DNA from: Pseudomonadales bacterium
Lineage (GTDB): Bacteria; Pseudomonadota; Gammaproteobacteria; Pseudomonadales; Azotimanducaceae
Direction: 5' to 3'
NCBI GenBank assembly: GCA_007122315.1
Contig: SKUB01000194.1
Location: 1-38,827, forward strand
Length of the DNA: 38,827 nt
Both the position numbers and the translations under genes were made by a program. Of the stretch, positions 32,368 to 38,827 are shown in pieces (the first letter of the stretch is position 1; each line of letters opens with the position of its first letter). The notes below the pieces were generated by a model. It did not search any database, was not told the origin of the DNA, and was given only the letters and a program-made list of their open reading frames with translations.

Positions 32368-33446
32368 GCCGAATCCTCCGCCGCTTCGGGAAACCAGTGC
32401 CGCGTGCGATTGGCGATGCGCACCAACGCCAGCATCAGTGGGACCTCCACCAGGACACCCACAACCGTGGCGAGTGCTGCGCCCGACTGCAGCCCGAACA
32501 TGGCAATGGCCGCCGCCACCGCCAATTCGAAAAAGTTGCTGGCACCGATCATCGCGCCGGGTGCGGCCACGGCATGCCTTACCTTCCAGGCGCAGGCCCA
32601 GCGGTAGGCGATGAAGAAGATCAGGAAGGTCTGGATGACCAGTGGCACCGCTATCAGCAGGATATGCAGCGGGTTCTCGAGGATCGTCTCACCCTGAAAA
32701 GCGAACAGCAGGACCAGGGTGACCAGCAGGCCGATGGGCGTGACCGGCGCCAGGCGCTTGAGAAACACCGTGTCGAACCACTCGATGCCACGACGCCTGA
32801 TCAGCAGGATCCGAGTCAGATAACCGGCAGCGAAAGGAATGACGATGTAGAGCACGACGGAGAGCGCCACCGTGTCCCAGGGTACGACGATGTTCGACAC
32901 GCCCAGCAGCAGGACCACTATAGGCGCGAAAGCGAACAGCATGATGATGTCGTTCACCGCGACCTGCACCAGGGTATAGGCGGCATCGCCGCGAGTCAGA
33001 TAGCTCCAGACGAACACCATGGCGGTGCAGGGCGCCGCGCCGAGCAGGATCGCGCCGGCCAGATACTGCCGACCGAGTTCGGCCGGAATGAACGGCGCGA
33101 ACACCACCATGAGAAAGAACCAGGCGATCACGAACATGGAGAAGGGCTTGATCAGCCAGTTGACCATGGTGGTGATGGCGAGCCCCTTGGGCTCGCGACG
33201 CACCTCGAGAATGGCGCTGAAGTCGATCTGCACCATCATCGGGTAGATCATCGCCCAGATCAGAATCGCAACCGGAACCGATACCGAGGCGTACTCGAAA
33301 CGTGCCAGGGTTTCCGGCACAGCGGGCAGAAGCTGCCCCAACGCCACGCCGGCGATGATGCACAGCGCCACCCAGACCGTGAGGTAGCGCTCGAACAACC
33401 CCATGCCCTCTTTCGTGGACACTTCGACGACGTCGGCCTGGCTCAT
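32364..33446 (-). CDS. acr3: Acr3-type arsenite efflux carrier
   Basis: A 360-residue inner-membrane carrier with about ten helices that exports arsenite. Family signs: MIYPMMVQIDFSAI (helix 2 region), NWLIKPFSMFVIAW, LLGAAPCTAMVFVWSYLTRGDAAYTLVQVAVND (with the essential Cys in GAAPCTAM) and, near the C-terminal part, APGAMIGASNFFELAVAAAIAMFG. Acr3 works with proton motive force. It is the second gene of an arsR-acr3-usp unit, 77 bases after arsR. No arsC-type reductase or arsH lies in the window. Confidence 0.93.
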   Translation of the reverse strand: MSQADVVEVSTKEGMGLFERYLTVWVALCIIAGVALGQLLPAVPETLARFEYASVSVPVAILIWAMIYPMMVQIDFSAILEVRREPKGLAITTMVNWLIKPFSMFVIAWFFLMVVFAPFIPAELGRQYLAGAILLGAAPCTAMVFVWSYLTRGDAAYTLVQVAVNDIIMLFAFAPIVVLLLGVSNIVVPWDTVALSVVLYIVIPFAAGYLTRILLIRRRGIEWFDTVFLKRLAPVTPIGLLVTLVLLFAFQGETILENPLHILLIAVPLVIQTFLIFFIAYRWACAWKVRHAVAAPGAMIGASNFFELAVAAAIAMFGLQSGAALATVVGVLVEVPLMLALVRIANRTRHWFPEAAEDSA

Positions 33447-33523
33447 GCTATGCGTACCGCCCTGTTCGATCCGAATCGTTCGTTGTGGGTGAACATGCGT
33501 GAGTGAAAGTCCGCTGCAGGCCT

Positions 33524-33886
33524 TCAGGATTCCGGGCGAGGCAATTCAGCATCCGCACCGAGCCGCTTGGACAACGCCACCACTTCCGCGCACAGCTCAG
33601 GCTCGCCGCCACAGCACTCCTCGGTGAGATAGGCGAGCAATTCGAACATGCCCGGCAGGTGCGCGCGGTAGCGCTGATAGCGCCCCTCCTGGACCACGGT
33701 CAGCAGGCCCGAGCGGGTGAGCGCTTTCAGATGAAAAGACAGGTTGGTGGGCGCGAGGTCGAGTGCGGCCGCAATGTCTCCGGCCACCATGCCCGAGGAA
33801 CCTCGCCTCAGCAGCAGGCGGAAGATGTTCAGCCGCACGGCGGATGCGAGCGCTTCGAGTCTTGCGATGGCAGCGTCCTGATTCAT
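33524..33886 (-). CDS. arsR: ArsR-family metalloregulator
   Basis: A 120-residue winged-helix repressor. Helix-turn-helix: VAGDIAAALDLAPTNLSFHLKALTRSGLLTV; wing: QEGRYQRYRAHLPG. The arsenite site appears to be near the C-terminus, C91, C92 and C99 (EECCGGEPELC), like the C-terminal three-cysteine type, rather than the CVC in helix alpha3 of the E. coli protein. With the predicted -10 box starting just before the ATG, the mRNA would have almost no leader. It represses its own operon until arsenite binds. Confidence 0.92.
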   Translation of the reverse strand: MNQDAAIARLEALASAVRLNIFRLLLRRGSSGMVAGDIAAALDLAPTNLSFHLKALTRSGLLTVVQEGRYQRYRAHLPGMFELLAYLTEECCGGEPELCAEVVALSKRLGADAELPRPES

Positions 33887-33887
33887 T

Positions 33888-33913
33888 ATTCAACCATACA
33901 AATAACGTTGAAT
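33888..33913. promoter_or_regulatory. Palindromic ArsR operator ATTCAAC-N12-GTTGAAT
   Basis: Perfect 7-base arms two bases from the arsR start. It spans the space from the spacer to the -10 of the promoter at 33893-33921, so ArsR binding would shut off transcription. The ATTCAA half-sites are of the type seen for ArsR proteins. Confidence 0.7.
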
Positions 33914-33921
33914 TAACGCAA
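33893..33921 (-). promoter_or_regulatory. arsR promoter, possibly leaderless transcript
   Basis: On the minus strand TTGCGT (33916-33921) and TATGGT (33893-33898) are 17 bases apart. The ATG of arsR is six bases after the -10 box, so transcription could start at or beside the start codon, with no ribosome site. Confidence 0.5.
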
Positions 33922-33972
33922 GACTTCCTCCCCCTTTTCCCCTTCCGCTGTGGCAAGCCGCTCGAGGTGCAG

Positions 33973-35493
33973 TCACGCCGCCTGGCGGTCGCCGGTCGCC
34001 TGGAGCACACCCTCACCGGCTTGCAGGCGCCGCTGACGCAGGTGAGTGATCAAGGGCACCAGGAAGGACAGCAGTGCCAGCGCCAGCATCGTCACCGTGA
34101 TCGGTCGGGTGAAGAACACCTCCCACCCATCCATCATGATCGCCCGCCGGAAGTTCGTCTCCGCGATGGCACCCAGAACGAGCCCGAGAATCACCGGGGC
34201 GAGCGGAAAGCCGTGGCGTCGCATGAGCCAGCCGAAAATCCCGAAAGCCACGCAGCAGAAGACGTCGAACATGGCGTTGCGGACGGCGAACGCGCCGATC
34301 AGCGCCATCGTGGTGATCAACACGTACAGCACTTCCTTCGGGATGTGGGCGACCTTCACCCAGAGCCGCCCTCCGGCGAGGCCCACGAACAGCAGCACGA
34401 ACTGGGCAATGAGCATGGCGCCGAAAATGGCGTAGATCATTTCCGGATTGCGGACGAAGAGCTGCGGCCCCGGCGTCAGATCATGGATCATCATGGCGCC
34501 GATCAGCACGGCCGTCGTTGCGCTCCCCGGAATGCCCAGCGCCAGCAGGGGCACCATGGCACCCCCAACGGAGCCAGAGTCGGCGGCCTCGGATGCCGTG
34601 ACGCCTTCCGGACTGCCGTGCCCGAACGCGTCCTTGTCGCGGCTGAAGCGCTTCGCCAGCCCGTAGCTGATGAACGACCCGATGGTGGCACCCGCACCTG
34701 GAAACACGCCCACAAGCGTCCCGATGGCAGAGGACCTGAGCGTTACCCACTTCAGCTTCCAGTAATGGCTGAACCGCGGCCAGCGGTCATGGATGCTCGC
34801 GGAGCGCTGAATCCTGACGTCACCCTGCTCGATCCCGCGAAACACCTCGCTGAGCGCGAACAGGCCAATCAGCGCCGGGATCAGCAGGAAGCCGTCCGAC
34901 AGCTCCAGTACGTCGAAGGTGAGCCGCTCGGCACCGGACATGGCATCCGTGCCTACGGTGGCCAGCACCAGGCCAACCAGCATGGCGATGAAGGCCTTGA
35001 TCCAGTTGTCGCCGGCCAGCGTCGCAATGGTAGCCATGCCGAACAGGGCGAACGCAAAGTACTCCGAGGGATGGAAGCGGACCGCCGCCGCAGCCAGCGG
35101 CACCGAGAAGCCGATCAGGATGAGGGTGCCGAACATGCCGCCGAAGGACGAGGCGATGATGGACGTGCCAAGCGCCAGAGACGGCTGCCCCTTCTTCGTC
35201 AGGGCATAGCCATCGATGGCGGTGACCACCGCCGACGGCGTCCCGGGCGCGTTCACCATGATGCCGGTGATGGAACCGCCGTAACTCGAGCCGATGTAGA
35301 TGCCCACCAGGAGGATCAGGGCCAGCGTCGGCGACATGCTGTAGGTGAACGGCACCATCAGCGCCACGCCCATGGACGGCGACAGGCCGGGCATCGCGCC
35401 GATGAGAATCCCGAGCACGATACCGCTGACAATGGTCAGCAGGGGCAGCAACGCGAGCACGGTGCCAAGCCCGCCGAACAGCGACTCAAGCAT
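33973..35493 (-). CDS. tctA: Tripartite tricarboxylate transporter, TctA large membrane subunit
   Basis: A 506-residue inner-membrane protein with about twelve helices. The N-terminal motif GAMPGLSPSMGVALMVPFTYSMSPTLALILLVGIYIGSSYGGSITGIMVNAPGTPSA is diagnostic of TctA; a second copy (GVFPGAGATIGSFISYGLAKRFSR ... GIPGSATTAVLIGAMM) repeats it. It forms the translocation channel of a binding-protein-dependent, ion-driven carrier for citrate or other carboxylates. It follows the fused TctC-TctB gene by 24 bases in one operon. Start ATG at 35493 has only a weak ribosome site. Confidence 0.93.
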   Translation of the reverse strand: MLESLFGGLGTVLALLPLLTIVSGIVLGILIGAMPGLSPSMGVALMVPFTYSMSPTLALILLVGIYIGSSYGGSITGIMVNAPGTPSAVVTAIDGYALTKKGQPSLALGTSIIASSFGGMFGTLILIGFSVPLAAAAVRFHPSEYFAFALFGMATIATLAGDNWIKAFIAMLVGLVLATVGTDAMSGAERLTFDVLELSDGFLLIPALIGLFALSEVFRGIEQGDVRIQRSASIHDRWPRFSHYWKLKWVTLRSSAIGTLVGVFPGAGATIGSFISYGLAKRFSRDKDAFGHGSPEGVTASEAADSGSVGGAMVPLLALGIPGSATTAVLIGAMMIHDLTPGPQLFVRNPEMIYAIFGAMLIAQFVLLFVGLAGGRLWVKVAHIPKEVLYVLITTMALIGAFAVRNAMFDVFCCVAFGIFGWLMRRHGFPLAPVILGLVLGAIAETNFRRAIMMDGWEVFFTRPITVTMLALALLSFLVPLITHLRQRRLQAGEGVLQATGDRQAA

Positions 35494-35517
35494 GGCAGGT
35501 ATTCCGGTAGCGCAGCA

Positions 35518-37062
35518 TCACCACCACATTCCGCGTGGCAGATCGACCAGCAGCAGACGCTGGAAGATCAGTTCCGAGAACAGCAGCCAGCTCACGGTCA
35601 CCGCGGCGATCACCGGCATGCGGCGATAGCCCAGGTACACGATCAGCGTCGGCATGTAGATCAGCGTGGCAGGCAGGTAGCCGAGCACCGGCAGCAGCAG
35701 CAGATAGCCGATGAACAGGCCCATGCTGACCAGCAACCGCAGCGTCTGCTGCGTCTCCGGCTCCGGCGGCGGGGCCCGCAGGCAGTAGCCGATCTGCAGC
35801 ACGATCAGCGGCAGCAGGAGCAGCATCCACAGCCGCGGGATGCCGGCGGCGCCCACGGGATCGATGGGATTCGCAGCCGGCAGGTGAATGCTCATCAGCA
35901 GGGCGATTACCGTGGCGAACCCGAGCGCGCCGAGCAGCAGGAGCTGACCCGTTCTTTGCCGATGGCGGGTCCGTGGCAGCATGAACGCGAGCCCGCCCAG
36001 CATCAGAGCGGAGCCGCCGACCGCACCGTAGAGTCCCGGCCCACGGCCCAGCGCCGCGAGGGTGCCACTGGATTCCCGGGCATCAGGCAGCAGTCCGAGC
36101 TGCCCGAGATAGGTTCGAAACTCACTGCGATCCCGCTCCACGACGCGGGTGAACGCCTCCGCATCGCGGTAACGGAGGTTCACCGCCTCGCCTGCCCACG
36201 CTTCCTGCCAGCGCGGATCGTCCAGCACTTTACGTATCACTGCGGTATACCAGTCCCGGATCGGCTCCGGCACCTCCTTGCGAAAGGCGAAGCCACGCCA
36301 GATCAGCTCGTCCTCGAGACCGTCGAATCCGAGCTCGGCGAACGTCGGCGCGTCGGGAAACTCGGGCAGGCGCTGCTCCGCCGCCACCGCCACGATCCGC
36401 AACCGGTCAGAGGTCTGCGCATCCCGGGGATTGCCCAGATACACCGTACCGAGGTTTCCGAGCAGGGCCGCCACCGCTTCGCCGCCGCTGGCGTAGGGGA
36501 TCCAGCGCATGTCGATGCCGACCGTGTCCGCCATCCTGACACCCGACACGTGCTTCACGCCGCCGATATCCACACCCAGCCAGAGCTGGTCGCCCGGCGT
36601 CCTTCTCAGCGCATCCCAATCCGCCGGACCCTCCGCCGCGTTGGTGATGAGGACGTGGGCGTTGTCCATGACGTAAGCGTGCCAGTGGAGGCGGTCGATG
36701 AGATCTTCGCGGCCCGTGGCCACCATCTTGGAGATGTTCGAGCGGGTCACGGCGAGGAAGCGATGACCATCGGCCGGCTCCCGCAGCGCCTCTTCGAACG
36801 CGACGATACCGCCGCCTCCGGGACGGTTGATCACCGCAAACGGATGCTCAGCGTGTTCCTGTGCGAGGCGCGCGAAGCGACGAGCGGTGACGTCGATGAG
36901 CCCGCCAGGACTGGTGTAGACAACGAGGCGGATCGGCTGGCTCGGGAAACCCGGCACCACCGGCAGGCCATTCTTGTCGACCACCCCGTAGCCCACTGCG
37001 GCGGGTGTCGCCGCTGCGAGCAGGGCGATCAGGGACAGCAACATGGCGAGGCGTGAAGACAT
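35518..37062 (-). CDS. Fused TctC-TctB: binding protein joined to the small membrane subunit
   Basis: A 514-residue protein. Residues 1-25 are a signal or signal-anchor (LAMLLSLIALLAAATPAAVGYG). About 40-335 match TctC periplasmic binding proteins: IRLVVYTSPGGLIDVTARRFA, INRPGGGGIVAFEEALREPADGHRF, WIPYASGGEAVAALLG and AEQRLPEFPDAPTFAELGFDG. From about 355 four to five membrane helices follow (LYGAVGGSALMLGGLAFML; LLLLGALGFATVIALLMSIHL; LWMLLLLPLIVLQIGYCL; LLVSMGLFIGYLLLLPVLGYLPATLIYMPTLIVYLGYRR), as in TctB. The two are normally separate genes. The ligand is thus held at the membrane rather than shuttled freely. Ligand unknown. Confidence 0.85.
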   Translation of the reverse strand: MSSRLAMLLSLIALLAAATPAAVGYGVVDKNGLPVVPGFPSQPIRLVVYTSPGGLIDVTARRFARLAQEHAEHPFAVINRPGGGGIVAFEEALREPADGHRFLAVTRSNISKMVATGREDLIDRLHWHAYVMDNAHVLITNAAEGPADWDALRRTPGDQLWLGVDIGGVKHVSGVRMADTVGIDMRWIPYASGGEAVAALLGNLGTVYLGNPRDAQTSDRLRIVAVAAEQRLPEFPDAPTFAELGFDGLEDELIWRGFAFRKEVPEPIRDWYTAVIRKVLDDPRWQEAWAGEAVNLRYRDAEAFTRVVERDRSEFRTYLGQLGLLPDARESSGTLAALGRGPGLYGAVGGSALMLGGLAFMLPRTRHRQRTGQLLLLGALGFATVIALLMSIHLPAANPIDPVGAAGIPRLWMLLLLPLIVLQIGYCLRAPPPEPETQQTLRLLVSMGLFIGYLLLLPVLGYLPATLIYMPTLIVYLGYRRMPVIAAVTVSWLLFSELIFQRLLLVDLPRGMWW

Positions 37063-37262
37063 GAACTCCGTACAGGCCGCGCCGCGAGGGCGTCGTGGGT
37101 CAACCTGTCACGATAACCCCAGAATATGACAATCGGGTGTCGGAGCCCGTTGCCCGCAGCCGGAAACCGGCTTGCGCTGCCACAGTCATCGGCCGGACAC
37201 TGCGCGACTGCGCGGACGCTGCAACTGGCGCCGCCCGTTCCAACCACCACAGGAGAACCGCA
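37063..37262. other. Intergenic region between fused TctC-TctB and the VOC gene
   Basis: Two hundred bases with divergent promoters expected. I see no clear -35/-10 pair. A perfect hairpin AGCCGG-AAA-CCGGCT (37158-37172) is the only structure. No small gene is apparent. Confidence 0.4.
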
Positions 37263-37640
37263 ATGATCGGTTACGTCACCATCGGCACCAAAGACATGGC
37301 AAAGGCCTGCGCGTTCTACGACGCGCTGTTCGCCGAGCTCGGCGGCAAGCAGCTGTTCGGCATGGACCGCATCAAATTCTACGGAACCGGTCCCGGCGCC
37401 CCCATGCTTGCAGTCTGCATTCCCTATGACGAAAAGGAGCAGCACCCGGGCAACGGCGTCATGATCGCGATTCCCGCCAAGGGCATCGAGCAAATCACGA
37501 AGCTCTACAACAAGGCCATCGAGCTCGGCGCTACCGACGAAGGCGAGCCCGGCGAGCGGATTCCTGGCGTGTTTACGGGCGCCTACGTCCGCGACCTCGA
37601 CGGGAACAAGCTGTGCTTCTTCGAAATGAAGACGGGCTGA
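37263..37640 (+). CDS. Small VOC-superfamily (glyoxalase/bleomycin-type) protein
   Basis: A 125-residue one-module-pair protein: MIGYVTIGTKDMAKACAFYDALFAELGGKQLF at the start and GVFTGAYVRDLDGNKLCFFEM at the end, matching the glyoxalase/bleomycin-resistance fold. The first metal-ligand position holds Tyr/Thr rather than His (GYVTIGTKD), so it may not bind metal as a glyoxalase I does; the C-terminal Glu (FFEM) is kept. ATG at 37263 has AGGAG six to seven bases upstream, which decides it over a longer reading from 37095. The function is unknown. Its stop directly abuts the stop of the convergent lipoprotein gene. Confidence 0.85.
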   Translation: MIGYVTIGTKDMAKACAFYDALFAELGGKQLFGMDRIKFYGTGPGAPMLAVCIPYDEKEQHPGNGVMIAIPAKGIEQITKLYNKAIELGATDEGEPGERIPGVFTGAYVRDLDGNKLCFFEMKTG

Positions 37641-37994
37641 TCAATCCCCGGCCGCCGGCAGCACCGATTCCACTTCTATCCGGCGGCCCCGGTCGGACGC
37701 GTAGCTGAAGCGTCCGACCACCTCCACGACCTGCCCGATCTGACCCTCAAAGCGCTCGGAGGGTCGCAACTCAATCCGATTCAGCCCGGCGTCCTCGATC
37801 CAGACGTGGTGGGGGTCATCGAACTCGCGCAGGGTTCCGGTGGTCCTGACCCGGCGCCCGTCGAAGCTGTCCTGCTGGGCCACCAGCACGTCCAGCGGCA
37901 CCGGGACCGCGTCCTCGGCACAGCCGGACAGCGCCGGCCCCAGGACGGTGACCAGAATCAGGACAAGCGCTCGCTGGCAGCAGGCCGCAACCAT
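37641..37994 (-). CDS. Small lipoprotein
   Basis: A 117-residue exported lipoprotein. The signal VAACCQRALVLILVTVLGPALSGC ends in the lipobox LSGC, with C25 as the lipidated residue. The mature part looks like a short beta-barrel (OB-like): RRVRTTGTLREFDDPHHVWIEDAGLNRIELRP and QVVEVVGRFSYASDRGRRIEVESV. ATG at 37994 has AGGAG six bases upstream; longer frames (38012, 38072) put charged residues before the signal and have no ribosome site. No function known to me. Confidence 0.75.
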   Translation of the reverse strand: MVAACCQRALVLILVTVLGPALSGCAEDAVPVPLDVLVAQQDSFDGRRVRTTGTLREFDDPHHVWIEDAGLNRIELRPSERFEGQIGQVVEVVGRFSYASDRGRRIEVESVLPAAGD

Positions 37995-38200
37995 CTCTCG
38001 CTCCTTATGCATCCCATCACGGTAGCGGGCAGGCTTCCTCGAGCCGGACAGAATTGCAACGCAGCGAACCACCGCAGCAGGGAAGGACCGCCAACGACAG
38101 CCACGGGATCAAGTGCCCACGCGGTGTGGGGCATTCGTTCGTGCCACTCAGTCGCCTCAGGCCGTGATCCAGCTCTTGGGCAGCGAACCGTGCTGCAACC

Positions 38201-38827
38201 TCATCCATCCAGCGCCGCCAGCATACGCTTGAGCGCGAAATGACGATAACTTCCAAGCACAAGCGTCGAGACGGCTTCCCACATCACGCCGTCCTCCGCA
38301 TTCAGTGCAATCCAACCGTTGTGACCCGTGTAGGCGGGCACGCGATAGCGTTCGTCGAAAGTCAGCGTGGCCTGCTGTTCCTTACCGACCCAGCCATGGA
38401 CTTCGAGGCGCCGCTCGTAGCGGGAGACCGTGCAGAACGTTCTCTTGCCGGCCTGCCAGACCGGATTTCCGAACTGCCGAACCTCGCGCACCTCGGGCAA
38501 CGCGAGGCAGAAAGGACGCAGTCGCTCAACCAGCGCCACAGCGTGAGGCGCAGCCAGCGGGTCGATCTGCTCCGGATCCAGGTCTTCGGTGGGGGGCTGC
38601 ACGGGAACGGGTTTCTCCATCCGGGAACGCAGAGCAGCGGGCGCCACCTCTTCATACGCCACCCGCACCAACTCCGCGATCCGATCCCAGGCAAGCCCCT
38701 GATCGAGCTCCACCCCCAGCCAACCGCGAGGCCCCACATAGGGCGGCACGTAGAAACACCTGGGTTCCCGTTCCGTGTAGTGCTCCTGAGCACCAGCGGG
38801 CAGCTTCAGCCACACCGCCAAGTGACC
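38201..38827 (-). CDS. Tandem YjbR/MmcQ-like protein, N-terminus cut by window edge
   Basis: The reading frame runs to the window edge, so the start is missing (209 codons seen). Two YjbR/MmcQ-like units are present: the end of the first (HLAVWLKLPAGAQEHYTEREPRCFYVPPYVGPRGWLGVELDQGLAWDRIAELVRVAYEEVAP) and a complete second (RLRPFCLALPEVREVRQFGNPVWQAGKRTFCTVSRY...GHNGWIALNAEDGVMWEAVSTLVLGSYRHFALKRM). This fold has a double-wing DNA-binding-like shape; no reaction is known. The duplication is visible as the repeated GW(I/L)(A/G) segment and following D-x2-x-W. Confidence 0.8.
   Translation of the reverse strand, partial: GHLAVWLKLPAGAQEHYTEREPRCFYVPPYVGPRGWLGVELDQGLAWDRIAELVRVAYEEVAPAALRSRMEKPVPVQPPTEDLDPEQIDPLAAPHAVALVERLRPFCLALPEVREVRQFGNPVWQAGKRTFCTVSRYERRLEVHGWVGKEQQATLTFDERYRVPAYTGHNGWIALNAEDGVMWEAVSTLVLGSYRHFALKRMLAALDG

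Noticed and set aside
33763-37056. Very long plus-strand open frame (over 1000 codons) antisense to the tricarboxylate transporter genes
   Set aside because: Its translation is rich in Arg, His, Gln and Pro with no domain, a typical mirror of GC-rich membrane-protein genes. The minus-strand TctA and TctC-TctB readings are clear.
37158-37172. Hairpin AGCCGG-AAA-CCGGCT as a terminator
   Set aside because: The stem is only six bases with no T-run on either strand and it lies between divergent genes, where no terminator is expected.
1-38827. tRNA, rRNA, CRISPR array, insertion sequence, integrase or attachment site
   Set aside because: I saw no cloverleaf-like tRNA stretch, no regularly spaced repeats, no transposase or integrase motif, and no long direct repeats flanking the island.

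Overview
The window (about 60-65% GC by eye) is a dense stretch of 39 protein genes from a Gram-negative bacterium. Three TonB-dependent outer-membrane receptors, a lipoprotein with a lipobox and Rieske-type catabolism point to Pseudomonadota. I cannot fix class or genus. I found no tRNA, rRNA, CRISPR array, insertion sequence, integrase or phage gene.

Layout. (1) 1-2382: a truncated BCCT transporter and a GPH-type sugar/cation symporter, both on the minus strand. (2) 2433-9751: a plus-strand run of ABM-fold protein, MarR regulator, TonB receptor, group D flavin monooxygenase, CMD/AhpD-like protein, NADPH:FMN reductase, second MarR regulator and glutathione transferase. (3) 9778-13885: a tightly packed minus-strand operon of CMD-family protein, gentisate-dioxygenase-like bicupin, DapA-family aldolase/hydratase, flavoredoxin-like reductase, MarR regulator and NTF2-like protein. 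It is divergent from (4) 14017-15722, the alpha and beta subunits of a Rieske aromatic-ring oxygenase, facing a further MarR regulator (15710-16174). (5) 16264-17319: VOC protein and DUF3237 protein, divergent from (6) 17459-21041, a second TonB receptor and a spinster-type MFS transporter. (7) 21043-24518: alpha/beta hydrolase and third TonB receptor on minus, divergent from (8) 24715-26858, a D-tartrate-dehydratase-like enolase-superfamily enzyme and a PanE/ApbA reductase. (9) 26931-29728: an unusual two-gene unit, a DarB/StlD-like ketosynthase fused to a heme-oxygenase-like diiron domain, followed by an unrecognised 300-residue protein. (10) 29740-38827: housekeeping and accessory genes: nitrilase-superfamily amidase, FRG-domain protein, an arsR-acr3-usp unit, a tripartite tricarboxylate transporter with fused TctC-TctB, a VOC protein, a lipoprotein and a tandem YjbR-like protein.

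How it fits together. Regions 2-8 read as a catabolic island for an aromatic or polycyclic growth substrate. Receptors bring it through the outer membrane and MFS carriers through the inner one. The flavin monooxygenase and Rieske oxygenase would hydroxylate it, the bicupin would open the ring, and the DapA-like enzyme would cleave the fission product. Accessory small-fold proteins (CMD, NTF2-like, VOC, DUF3237, ABM) may process intermediates. This pathway is inference from family knowledge and the substrate is unknown. Four MarR-type regulators, in two look-alike pairs, lie within it. Two promoters 13.6 kb apart carry the same palindrome core, GTAAA-N5-TTTAC, over the predicted -10 box, suggesting a shared regulon.

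The best candidates for something undescribed are the ketosynthase-diiron fusion with its unknown partner, the bicupin whose metal site appears moved to the C-terminal cupin, and the paired palindromic operators.
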